Assembly (NCBI GenBank): GCA_038215095.1 | Contig: JBBQRG010000059.1 | Coordinates: 1-18,701, forward strand | Direction of reading: 5' to 3' | Length of the DNA stretch: 18,701 nucleotides | From: DATACN01 sp038215095 | GTDB taxonomy: Bacteria > Actinomycetota > Thermoleophilia > Solirubrobacterales > Thermoleophilaceae | Shown here: piece after piece, positions 1 through 7,844 of the stretch | How the letters are laid out: every line of letters starts with the position of its first letter | Numbering within the stretch: the first letter of the stretch is position 1 | Notes under the pieces: generated by a model | The model's input: the letters and a program-made list of their open reading frames with translations, nothing else | The model's database searches: none | Told to the model about the DNA's origin: nothing | Translations under genes and position numbers: made by a program

Positions 1-1
1 G

Positions 2-2434
2 CTCACCGAGCGCGAGGACGAGGACGAGCAGATGCGCCAGGTGGTCAAGCGCGTGTCGCTGACCCAGCCGGCGCCGATCCAGGTGGACTCCACCGAGCCG
101 AACGTGATCGAGAAGGCGCTCGAGCAGATCCCCGGCCGCGCGATCGTGAACTCGATCAACCTCGAGGCCGGCCGCGACAAGGCCGACCGCGTGATCCCGC
201 TGGCAAAGGCACACGGCGCGGCGCTGATCGCGCTGACGATCGACGAGGTCGGCATGGCGAAGACCGCCGACCGCAAGGTCGAGGTTGCCACGCGCATCAA
301 GGAGATCGCCTGCGACGAGCACGGCCTCGACCCCGAGGCGCTGATCTTCGACGCGCTCACCTTCACGCTCACCACTGGCGACGAGGAGTGGCGGCCCAGC
401 GCCGTCGAGACGATCGCGGGCATCAAGCGGATCAAGGCTGAGCTGCCCGGCGTGAAGACCTCGCTCGGCGTGTCGAACGTGTCGTTCGGCGTCTCGCCCG
501 GCGCGCGCGCCGTGCTGAACTCGGTCTTCCTGCACCACTGCGTCGAGGCGGGGCTCGACCTGGCGATGGTCAACCCGAACCACATCACGCCCTACTCCGA
601 GATCCCGGAGGAGGAGCGCCAGCTCACCGACGACCTCGTCCTCAACCGCCGCGAGGACGCGCTCGAGCGCTTCATCGGCCACTTCGAGCAGAAGGGCGAC
701 TCCGACGAGGAGGCCGCCGGCGAGGACCCGACCGCCGACATGGAGCCGGAGGAGGCGCTGCACTGGCACATCCTGCGGCGCAAGAAGGACGGCGTGGAGG
801 AGTGGATCGACCGCTCGAACGAGAAGATCGGCGCGGTGCCGACGCTCAACAAGGTGCTGCTGCCCGCCATGAAGGAGGTGGGCGACAAGTTCGGCGCAGG
901 TGAGCTGATCCTGCCGTTCGTGCTGCAGTCGGCCGAGGTCATGAAGCGCGCGGTGGCGCAGCTTGAGAAGTACCTCGAGAAGGCCGAGGGCCACACCAAG
1001 GGCAAGGTCGTGATCGCGACCGTGTTCGGCGACGTGCACGACATCGGCAAGTCGCTCGTGAACACGATCCTCACCAACAACGGCTACACGGTGATCGACC
1101 TCGGCAAGCAGGTGCCGGTGGACACGATCATCAACGCCGCGGTCGAGGAGAAGGCCGATGCGATCGGCCTGTCCGCGCTGCTCGTGTCCACCTCCAAGCA
1201 GATGCCGATCTGCGTGCAGGAGCTGCACCAGCGCGGCCACGAGTTCCCGGTGCTGATCGGCGGCGCTGCCATCAACCGCGACTTCGGCCGCCGCATCCTC
1301 TACCCGGACGGCAGGGAGTCGGACGACATCTACGAGCCCGGCGTCTTCTACTGCAAGGACGCCTTCCAGGGCCTCGACACGGTCGACCAGCTGGTCGAGC
1401 CCGAGGCGCGCAAGGCGCTCGTGACGAGGATGCGCGACGAGGCCGCCGAGCTGCGCGCCAAGGGCGAGAAGAAGGACGACGGCCCGCCCACCACCGACGA
1501 CAGCGTGCGCTCAGCCGCGCGCACCGACACGCCCGTGCCCGAGCCGCCGTTCTGGGGAGCGCGCGAGATCGACGTGGACCTGGCGGACGTCTACCCCTAC
1601 CTGGACCGCCACGTGCTGTTCAAGCTGCACTGGGGCGGCCGCGGCAAGAAGGGCGAGGAGTGGCGCAAGATCGTGGAGGGCGACGGCGACGACGAGGGCT
1701 TCGCGCCCAAGCTCGAGCGCATGTGGCGCGAGCAGGACTACCTGCGCCCGAAGGCAAAGCTCGGCTACTTCCCCTGCAACGCCGATGGCAACGAGCTGGT
1801 GGTGTTCGACCCCGAGAATCCCGACCAGGAGCTCGAGCGGCTGCACTTCCCGCGCCAGCCCAAGCACGACCGCATCTGCATGACGGACTTCTTCAGGCCG
1901 ATTGATTCAAGTGAGCGCGACGTGGTCGCACTGCAGGGCGTCACCGTCGGCGACGATGTGACCGAGCTGATGGCGAAGCTGGAGCAGGACGGCGAGTTCG
2001 CCGAGCAGCTCTTCACCCATGGATTGGGCGTCCAGACCGCCGAGGGCCTTGCCGAGTGGCTGCACTCAGAGGTGCGCCGCGGCCTCGAGATCGATCCCGA
2101 CCAGGGCCGCCGCTACTCGTGGGGCTATCCGGCCTGCCCGGACCAGTCCGAGCACGAGAAGGTCTGGCGCCTGCTGGGCCTCGAGGGGATCGGCATGAGT
2201 CTCTCCGACGGCTACGCCGTCACGCCCGAGCAGTCCACCGTCGCGATCATCGCCCATCACCCGCAGGCCGTCTACTTCGGCATGAAGTCGGGCTTCATCC
2301 CCAAGGACAAGGCGCCGGACGAGCTGATCGCCGGCACCGACCGCGGCGGCGAGCTGCCTCCGGACGAAGACCCCGGCGAGGGCAGCACCGAGGCCGAGGG
2401 CGAGCAGCGCGCAGCGGACGAAGTTCCCGCCTAG
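2..2434 (+). CDS. metH: Cobalamin-dependent methionine synthase MetH, 3' part (5' end outside window)
   Basis: The enzyme transfers a methyl group from methyltetrahydrofolate via cobalamin to homocysteine. The frame is open to the left edge; ATG 32 is internal, so the N-terminal homocysteine domain and the start of the pterin domain are missing. Numbering from ATG 32: residues 1-225 are the pterin-binding barrel, about 240-320 the helical cap, and about 325-440 the Rossmann B12 domain with the cobalt-ligand motif DVHDIG (D334, H336, G339). After an acidic linker (about 470-500), residues 505 to about 770 form the AdoMet-binding reactivation domain, with R-x3-GYPACPD near 694. The reactivation domain is shorter and more divergent than in E. 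coli MetH, as in other actinobacterial forms (family knowledge). The tail (about 770-800) is acidic and low-complexity. It ends in TAG, whose TAGCCT resembles a -10 hexamer. Confidence 0.95.
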   Translation, partial: LTEREDEDEQMRQVVKRVSLTQPAPIQVDSTEPNVIEKALEQIPGRAIVNSINLEAGRDKADRVIPLAKAHGAALIALTIDEVGMAKTADRKVEVATRIKEIACDEHGLDPEALIFDALTFTLTTGDEEWRPSAVETIAGIKRIKAELPGVKTSLGVSNVSFGVSPGARAVLNSVFLHHCVEAGLDLAMVNPNHITPYSEIPEEERQLTDDLVLNRREDALERFIGHFEQKGDSDEEAAGEDPTADMEPEEALHWHILRRKKDGVEEWIDRSNEKIGAVPTLNKVLLPAMKEVGDKFGAGELILPFVLQSAEVMKRAVAQLEKYLEKAEGHTKGKVVIATVFGDVHDIGKSLVNTILTNNGYTVIDLGKQVPVDTIINAAVEEKADAIGLSALLVSTSKQMPICVQELHQRGHEFPVLIGGAAINRDFGRRILYPDGRESDDIYEPGVFYCKDAFQGLDTVDQLVEPEARKALVTRMRDEAAELRAKGEKKDDGPPTTDDSVRSAARTDTPVPEPPFWGAREIDVDLADVYPYLDRHVLFKLHWGGRGKKGEEWRKIVEGDGDDEGFAPKLERMWREQDYLRPKAKLGYFPCNADGNELVVFDPENPDQELERLHFPRQPKHDRICMTDFFRPIDSSERDVVALQGVTVGDDVTELMAKLEQDGEFAEQLFTHGLGVQTAEGLAEWLHSEVRRGLEIDPDQGRRYSWGYPACPDQSEHEKVWRLLGLEGIGMSLSDGYAVTPEQSTVAIIAHHPQAVYFGMKSGFIPKDKAPDELIAGTDRGGELPPDEDPGEGSTEAEGEQRAADEVPA

Positions 2435-2509
2435 CCTGCTGCTGCTGAAATGGCGCGAGCACGGCGCGCGACGGTTGGCCGGCGCCGGCGCGGGGTAGGC
2501 CAGATCTCG

Positions 2510-3790
2510 ATGCGGTTCCTGGTGGGGGCACTGATGCTGGCGGCGCTGGCCCTGCTGCCCGCGCAGGCGCTGGGCGCCGGCGATCCGCTTCGCCCGCAGC
2601 AGTGGGGGCTCGACATGATCGAGTCGGACGCGGCGCACCAGACCGCGCGTGGCGACGGCGCGCTGGTGGCCGTGGTGGACAGCGGCGTGAACGCCGCCCA
2701 CCCGGACCTCGGCGGCCGCCTGCTGGGCGGCCATGACTTCGTGGACAACGACGGCACGCCGCAGGACGGCAACGGCCACGGCACCCACGTGACGGGCATC
2801 GTCGCGGCCAACGCCGGGAACGGCGTCGGCGTGTCGAGCGTCGCGCCCGGCGCGCGCGTGCTGCCGGTGCGGGTGCTGGGCGACGACGGCAGCGGCGCCT
2901 CCGCGACGGTCGCGGCCGGGATCGACTACGCCGTGGCGCACGGCGCCCAGGTGATCAACCTGAGCCTCGGCTCAGAGGTGCCGCTCGTCGGCTCCGACTC
3001 CACCTTCGGCGCCGCGATCGACCGCGCGCTCGACCGCGGCGTGATCGTGGTGGCCGCCGCCGGCAACGACGGCCTCCCGGCGTGCGAGCAGCCGGCGAGC
3101 CAGGGCCGCCTGCTGTGCGTGGGCGCGGTGGACAAGCGCGGGATGCGCAGCTACTTCTCGAGCTTTGGCCAGGGCCTCGGGGTCGTGGCGCCGGGCGGCT
3201 CGTCGGTGCCGGTGAGCGGCGAGGACATCCTCTCGACCTGGAACGACGGCGGCTACATGGAGCTGGCCGGCACCTCGCAGGCCGCGCCCCACGTGGCCGG
3301 AGTCGCGGCGCTGCTCGTATCGAAGGGGCTCCGCGGCCAGGCCGCCGTGAACCGCATCCTCGCGACCGCGAGAGACGCGGGCACGCCGGGCCCGGACCCG
3401 CAGTACGGCGCCGGCATCGTGAACGCCCGGGCCGCCGTGGCCGGACTGAGCGGCGGCGGGGGCGGCGCAGCCGGGGGCAGCGCCGCGCGCGTGTCGGTCG
3501 CGCGCGTGCAGCGGCTCCGCAGCGTGCTCAAGCACGGCATCAAGGTTCGTTGCCGGGGCGCGGGCGCCGGGCGCTGCCGCGCGAAGGCCACGCGCGGCAA
3601 GCGCGTGCTTGCCTACGGCACCCACCGGGTCAAGGCCGGGGTGGCCGTCACGACCTACGCTCGCGCGAACCGCCGCGGCCGGCGCACCATGCGGCGGGCG
3701 CTGCGCCGTCACAAGAGCTTCCGCGTGCGGGTACGGGTGACGCTGCCGGGCTCCGGTCCCGTGCGGCGCCTGGTGCGTTTGAAGCCCTAG
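2510..3790 (+). CDS. Secreted subtilisin-like serine protease (S8) with basic C-terminal module
   Basis: Predicted extracellular endopeptidase of 426 aa. ATG 2510 was chosen because it starts a clean signal peptide (MRFLVGALMLAALALL, cleavage near AQALGAG). An in-frame ATG at 2450 would add 20 Arg-rich residues and cannot be excluded. The catalytic set is complete: D57 in VVDSG, H90 in NGHGTHV, oxyanion N186 in AAAGND and S256 in GTSQAAPH. There is no obvious long propeptide between signal and catalytic domain. After about residue 320 a Gly-rich linker leads to a roughly 100-residue very basic region with two cysteines (C348, C356) and many Arg in beta-prone segments. I recognise this as a C-terminal module common in exported Thermoleophilia proteins, but its function is unknown. 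It could bind the cell envelope (inference). Substrate unknown. Confidence 0.9.
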   Translation: MRFLVGALMLAALALLPAQALGAGDPLRPQQWGLDMIESDAAHQTARGDGALVAVVDSGVNAAHPDLGGRLLGGHDFVDNDGTPQDGNGHGTHVTGIVAANAGNGVGVSSVAPGARVLPVRVLGDDGSGASATVAAGIDYAVAHGAQVINLSLGSEVPLVGSDSTFGAAIDRALDRGVIVVAAAGNDGLPACEQPASQGRLLCVGAVDKRGMRSYFSSFGQGLGVVAPGGSSVPVSGEDILSTWNDGGYMELAGTSQAAPHVAGVAALLVSKGLRGQAAVNRILATARDAGTPGPDPQYGAGIVNARAAVAGLSGGGGGAAGGSAARVSVARVQRLRSVLKHGIKVRCRGAGAGRCRAKATRGKRVLAYGTHRVKAGVAVTTYARANRRGRRTMRRALRRHKSFRVRVRVTLPGSGPVRRLVRLKP

Positions 3791-3812
3791 CCGCCGTTTC
3801 CTTCGGGCGGCT
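3789..3812 (+). terminator. Stem-loop after the subtilase gene
   Basis: A perfect 7-bp inverted repeat, AGCCGCC / GGCGGCT, flanks a 10-nt loop and begins on the last bases of the subtilase stop codon. No T-run follows, so it would be a weak or U-less terminator. It ends 19 nt before the ggt start and may instead act in the leader. Confidence 0.35.
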
Positions 3813-3831
3813 CCCGGGCACGCCATTAGCA

Positions 3832-5565
3832 ATGCGCCTGCGCCTGCCGCTCCTCGCCGTCCTGGTGCTCGTGCTCGCCGCTGCGGTGGCCGCCTCGCCG
3901 GCCTGGGGTGCGCAGGGATCACGCTTTCGCCCGGCGGTCAGCGGCCAGCTGGGCGTCGTGGCCACCGAGTCGCCCGCCGCTGCACGCGTCGGTCGCAGGG
4001 CGCTCGAGCGCGGCGGCAACGCCGTTGACGCGGCCGTGTCCACCGTGTTCGCGCTGAACGTCGCCAGGCCGCAGTCATGCGGGATCGGCGGCGGCGGCTT
4101 CATGGTGTACCGCGGCGCCCACGGCCAGACGGCCGCGCTGGACTTCCGCGAGATGGCGCCGCAGGCCTTCACGCCCGACACGCTCCAGGGCCCTGGGCTG
4201 CACAACACCTTCACCGGCCACCTGACCGTCGGCGTGCCCGGCACGCTGGCCGGCCTGAACGCCGCGCTGAAGCGCTACGGCACCTTCAGCCTGGCCAGGG
4301 CCATCAGGCCAGCCGAGCGGCTGGCATCCCGCGGCGTGCGCGTGACGCCGGCGCTGTCTGCGGCGATGAGCGGCAACGCGGACCGCCTGAAGCTGTTCCC
4401 CGCTGCCGCGAGCCAGTTCCTGGTAGGCGGCCAGACCCCCTACCCGGCCGGCTCGCTGCTTCGCCAGCCCCTCCTGGCGCGCTCCCTGCACGCGATCGAG
4501 CGGCGCGGCCCAAGGGCCTTTTACCGCGGCAGGATCGCCCGGCTCATCGCGCGCGACATGCGCGCCACGCGCCAGTCGCCGCAGCCCGGCGACGCCGCCG
4601 TGATGGTGAAGCGTGACCTGGCCGGCTACCGGGCCAAGTGGCGCACCCCGCTGGAGGGGAGCTTCCGCGGCCGAGGCCTCGTGACGATGCCGCCGCCCAC
4701 CTCGGGCGGCATCGCCATCGTGGAGATGCTGAACCTGCTCGAGGGGTTCGACCTGCGCGCCGAGGGCCAGTCCTCCGCCGACGAGCTGCACCAGATCATC
4801 GAGTCGCAGAAGATCGCCTGGGCGGACCGCAACGAGTACGTGGCTGATCCCGACTTCGTGCACGTCCCGCCGGAGCTGACCACGAAGAGGTACGCGGACA
4901 GGCGCCGGGCGGAGATCGACATGGCGCACGCCAAGAAGTTCGAGCCCGGCCTCGGCCCGTACTCGCCGGCTCAGGCGTCCAAGGCGGGCGAGACGGGCAG
5001 CACCACGCACATCTCGATCGTGGACCGGCGCGGCAACGCCGTCGCCCTGACCTGCACGATCGAGCAGGAGTTCGGCTCGGCCGTGGTGGCGCCGGGCACC
5101 GGCTTCCTGCTGAACAACGAGCTGACCGACTTCGGCAAGCCGGGCACCGCCAACGAGGCGCGCGCCGGCAAGCGGCCGCGCTCCTCGATGAGCCCGATCA
5201 TCGCCACCGAGGCCGGCAGGCCGATCGCGGTCACGGGCGGCGCCGGCGGCTCGCGCATCGTGATGGGCACGCTGTTCACCGTGCTCGACCGGATCGAGTT
5301 CGGGCTCGACCTCGCCCACGCCGTGGACGCAGAGCGCCTGGACGCCCAGAGCGCGCCGGACCTGCCGGTCTTCATCGAGGGCTCTCGCGTGAATCCCGCC
5401 GTGATCGCCGAGCTCGAGCGCCGCGGGCACACCTTCACGGACGAAGGGGAGTACGGCGCCAAGCCGCGCGTGCAGGCCGCGGGCTTCAGGTCGCCCCACG
5501 GCGCGACGAAGCAGGCCGTCTCCGACTCGCGGACCGAAGCCGGCTCACTTGCCCAGCGCCGCTGA
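3832..5565 (+). CDS. ggt: Secreted gamma-glutamyltransferase (gamma-glutamyltranspeptidase)
   Basis: An Ntn-hydrolase that cleaves or transfers the gamma-glutamyl group of glutathione and related peptides; made as a proenzyme that self-cleaves before the nucleophilic Thr. 577 aa. ATG 3832 gives a signal peptide (MRLRLPLLAVLVLVLAAAVAA, cleavage near AWGA). The open frame upstream is only overlap with the subtilase gene. Visible motifs: glutamate-binding Arg in LDFREMAP (R106), GIGGGGF, processing/catalytic site STTH with T391 as predicted nucleophile, LLNNELTDF, and the oxyanion pair in GGAGGSR (G472-G473). The protein is full length and both subunits are intact. There is no strong Shine-Dalgarno and no clear -10, so it may be read with the subtilase gene. 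It lies beside a ligase/hydrolase operon that also acts on gamma-glutamyl chemistry; the functional link is an inference. Confidence 0.95.
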   Translation: MRLRLPLLAVLVLVLAAAVAASPAWGAQGSRFRPAVSGQLGVVATESPAAARVGRRALERGGNAVDAAVSTVFALNVARPQSCGIGGGGFMVYRGAHGQTAALDFREMAPQAFTPDTLQGPGLHNTFTGHLTVGVPGTLAGLNAALKRYGTFSLARAIRPAERLASRGVRVTPALSAAMSGNADRLKLFPAAASQFLVGGQTPYPAGSLLRQPLLARSLHAIERRGPRAFYRGRIARLIARDMRATRQSPQPGDAAVMVKRDLAGYRAKWRTPLEGSFRGRGLVTMPPPTSGGIAIVEMLNLLEGFDLRAEGQSSADELHQIIESQKIAWADRNEYVADPDFVHVPPELTTKRYADRRRAEIDMAHAKKFEPGLGPYSPAQASKAGETGSTTHISIVDRRGNAVALTCTIEQEFGSAVVAPGTGFLLNNELTDFGKPGTANEARAGKRPRSSMSPIIATEAGRPIAVTGGAGGSRIVMGTLFTVLDRIEFGLDLAHAVDAERLDAQSAPDLPVFIEGSRVNPAVIAELERRGHTFTDEGEYGAKPRVQAAGFRSPHGATKQAVSDSRTEAGSLAQRR

Positions 5566-5577
5566 CCGAATCTCGAC

Positions 5578-5599
5578 CGCCTGTACAAGCCCGCAGGCG
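5578..5599 (+). terminator. Possible short stem-loop after ggt
   Basis: A 6-bp inverted repeat CGCCTG / CAGGCG with a 10-nt loop lies 12 nt after the ggt stop. No T-run follows. Short GC-rich repeats are common by chance at this GC content. Confidence 0.2.
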
Positions 5600-5621
5600 A
5601 AATGTGGGCCTCGCGTACGTG

Positions 5622-5655
5622 TCCGAGGTCATCCTTCCGAGGTACTTTCAACGGT
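5622..5655 (+). promoter_or_regulatory. Promoter of the ATP-grasp/C26/GCS2 operon with a direct repeat
   Basis: TACTTT (5643-5648) fits a TANNNT -10 element and ends 7 nt before the GTG start at 5656, implying a leaderless mRNA. No good -35 is seen. Two copies of TCCGAGGT (5622-5629 and 5636-5643) sit 14 bp apart directly upstream and touch the -10, a plausible activator or repressor site. Confidence 0.45.
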
Positions 5656-7062
5656 GTGATCGGCGAAGCGTCGGCAGCGCCCGTCTATGCCACGGATGGC
5701 TTCTACGACGAGGCCCTGACGGCGGACGGGCGGCCGCGAGCGGCGTACGAGGAGGTGATGGCCGCGCTGGCGGCCTCGGACCTGCCGGCGGTGGCCGAGC
5801 GCACACGCGACCGCATCTCGGCCGACGGTGTCAGCTTCGGCAGCGGGACTCGCGAGGTGCCGTTCTGGGTGGACCCCGTGCCGCGCATCTTCGAGCTGTC
5901 CGAGTGGGAGCGGCTCGAGCGGGGCATCCTGCAGCGCACCCGCGCGCTGAACGAGTTCATCGCGGACGTCTACGGCGAGCGCAGGATCGTCGCCGCCGGC
6001 CACATCCCCGCGCGGGCCATCGACGGCGCCGACCACTTCGAGCCCTGGATGATGGGGGTCGAGGTCCAGGGCTCGCACGCGCCGGCCGCCGGCCTCGACA
6101 TCGTGCGCGGAGCGTCCGGCGAGCTTGCGGTGCTGGAGGACAACCTGCGCACGCCGTCGGGGTTCGCCTACCGCGAGGCGGCACGCCGGGCCGTGGACGA
6201 CGGCCTGCCGCTCGAGCCGCCGGCCGGCCGCGTGGGCCTGGCGCCCGACTACGAGCTGCTGGGGAGCGAGCTGCGCGCGGCGGCGCCGGACGGCGGCGGC
6301 GACCCCAGCGTGGCGCTGCTCTCCGACGGCGCCGGCAACAGCGCCTGGTACGAGCATCGCGTGCTGGCCTCACGGCTCGGCATCCCGATCGTGGGCCGCT
6401 CCGACCTGTTCATGCGCCGCGGGCGCCTACACGCCCAGCTGCCCGGCGGCCGCGAGCGCGAGCTGCAGGTGATCTACAGGCGCACGGACGAGGACCAGCT
6501 GCGCGATGACGCAGGCCAGGCCACTTGGCTGGCCGGCGCCCTGCTCGAGCAGATGCGCCGCGGACGGCTGTCGGTGGTGAACGCCTTCGGCGCCGGCGTG
6601 GCCGACGACAAGCTGATCCACGGCTACGTGGAGGAGATGGTGCGCTTCTACCTCGGCGAGGAGCCGCTGCTGCCCTCTGTCCACACCTACGACCTCGGCG
6701 ACCCGGAAGCGCGCGAGGCGGCGCTCGGCCAGCTCGACGACCTCGTCGTGAAGCCGCGCAGCGGCCACGGCGGCCACGGCGTGGTGATCTGCCGCCACGC
6801 GACGCCGGACGATCGCGAGCTGATCGCCCGCGACATCCGCGAGCGCCCGGAGAGCTTCGTGGCCCAGGAGACGATCACCCTGTCGCGGCACCCGACCGTG
6901 TGCGGGGCGGGCCTGGAACCACGTCATGTGGACCTGCGAGCCTTCGCCGTGGGCCCAGCCGTCGTGCCTGGGGGCCTGACCCGCGTAGCCCTGAAGCGGG
7001 GGGCGCTGGTCGTCAACAGCTCCCAAGACGGAGGTGCGAAGGACACGTGGGTGGTTCGGTGA
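5656..7062 (+). CDS. Circularly permuted type 2 ATP-grasp ligase
   Basis: Member of the circularly permuted ATP-grasp type 2 family (formerly DUF404/DUF407), predicted carboxylate-amine ligases. 468 aa, near the family's usual length. GTG 5656 was chosen because it lies 7 nt after a -10 hexamer and just before the conserved N-terminus; the in-frame ATG at 5602 adds 18 residues unlike the family. Visible family motifs: YDEALTADGRPR, LERGILQRTRALNEFIADVYGE, GVADDKLIHGYVEEMVRFYLGEEPLLPSV (split here as GVADDKLIHGY and RFYLGEE), the ATP-loop VVKPRSGHGGHGV, LSRHPT, and RHVDLRAFAV. The C-terminus (VNSSQDGGAKDTWV) is complete. Partners usual in other bacteria (alpha-E domain protein, transglutaminase-like protein) are absent; instead the gene overlaps by GTGA a C26 hydrolase and then a GCS2 ligase. 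Substrate unknown. Confidence 0.9.
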   Translation: MIGEASAAPVYATDGFYDEALTADGRPRAAYEEVMAALAASDLPAVAERTRDRISADGVSFGSGTREVPFWVDPVPRIFELSEWERLERGILQRTRALNEFIADVYGERRIVAAGHIPARAIDGADHFEPWMMGVEVQGSHAPAAGLDIVRGASGELAVLEDNLRTPSGFAYREAARRAVDDGLPLEPPAGRVGLAPDYELLGSELRAAAPDGGGDPSVALLSDGAGNSAWYEHRVLASRLGIPIVGRSDLFMRRGRLHAQLPGGRERELQVIYRRTDEDQLRDDAGQATWLAGALLEQMRRGRLSVVNAFGAGVADDKLIHGYVEEMVRFYLGEEPLLPSVHTYDLGDPEAREAALGQLDDLVVKPRSGHGGHGVVICRHATPDDRELIARDIRERPESFVAQETITLSRHPTVCGAGLEPRHVDLRAFAVGPAVVPGGLTRVALKRGALVVNSSQDGGAKDTWVVR

Positions 7063-7844
7063 AGAGCAAGCCGCTGATCGGAGTCTCGACCTCCGAGGTC
7101 AGGCTGGCCGACAACGTCGACCAGACCCCTCAGGGCGAGCCGCCCCGGCGGGAGATGGCGCTCGGCATGAAGTACGTGCAGGCGATCGAGGCCGCGGGCG
7201 GCATCCCCGTGGTCATGCCACCGCTGGCGCCGGCGGCGGTCGAGCCGCTGCTCGACCGGCTGTCGGGCATCTGCCTGTCGGGCGGCCCGGACCTCGACCC
7301 GGCCGCCTACGAGGCGCGGCCGCACCGCGAGCTCGGGCCCACCGAGCCAGAGCTCGACCGCTTCGAGCTGGAGCTGGTGCGCGCCGTCTGGGCGCGCGGG
7401 CTGCCGCTGCTCGCCATCTGCCGCGGGCTCCAGGCGCTGAACGTCGCGCAGGGCGGCACGCTGCACCAGCACGTGCCCGAGCGCTTCGGCGACCGCATCG
7501 AGCACCGCCAGGACACGCCTGGCGCAAAGCCCGCGCACGTGGTGAGCATCGCCGCCGGCAGCAGGCTGGCCGGCCTGCTGGACAAGCGCCGCCTCGAGGT
7601 GAACTCGTTTCACCACCAGGCCGTGTCCCAGCTTGGCGCAGGCCTGCACGAGGCCGCCCGCGCGCCCGACGGCGTGATCGAGGCCGTGGAGACGCGCGGC
7701 TCGGGCTTCGTGCTGGGCGTGCAGTGGCACGCCGAGTGCATGACCCGGCGTAAGGCCCACGCCGCCCTGTTCGAGGGGCTGGTGGAGGCAGCGCGCGACT
7801 ACGAGCTGGCGCCGCCGGACAGCGGGAGGGTCAGAGCCGCGTGA
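7059..7844 (+). CDS. Class-I glutamine amidotransferase-like hydrolase, peptidase C26 (PuuD-like)
   Basis: Family members hydrolyse gamma-glutamyl amides (for example gamma-glutamyl-GABA) or release ammonia from glutamine. 261 aa from GTG 7059, which overlaps the upstream TGA as GTGA. GTG 7047 is an alternative that better fits the GGAGGT at 7030-7035. The catalytic triad is present: C121 in AICRGLQALN, H224 and E226 in QWHAE. The Pro usual in WHPE is Ala here. The N-terminus KPLIGVSTS and the GGPDLDP motif are typical of PuuD-like proteins. It is translationally coupled to an ATP-grasp ligase upstream and a GCS2 ligase downstream (also GTGA). That suggests it either trims a gamma-glutamyl intermediate or feeds ammonia to one ligase. 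The exact substrate cannot be read from the sequence. Confidence 0.9.
   Translation: MKSKPLIGVSTSEVRLADNVDQTPQGEPPRREMALGMKYVQAIEAAGGIPVVMPPLAPAAVEPLLDRLSGICLSGGPDLDPAAYEARPHRELGPTEPELDRFELELVRAVWARGLPLLAICRGLQALNVAQGGTLHQHVPERFGDRIEHRQDTPGAKPAHVVSIAAGSRLAGLLDKRRLEVNSFHHQAVSQLGAGLHEAARAPDGVIEAVETRGSGFVLGVQWHAECMTRRKAHAALFEGLVEAARDYELAPPDSGRVRAA

Noticed and set aside
3082..3831. Upstream in-frame extension of ggt by 250 codons
   Set aside because: It overlaps the catalytic and C-terminal parts of the subtilase, is Arg/Gly-rich without homology, and would bury the ggt signal peptide.
4075..5499. 474-codon antisense frame opposite ggt, and similar ones at 2066-2941, 2972-3922 and 9219-10490
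   Set aside because: All lie opposite confidently identified genes, show His/Arg/Ala-biased nonsense composition and lack recognisable motifs.
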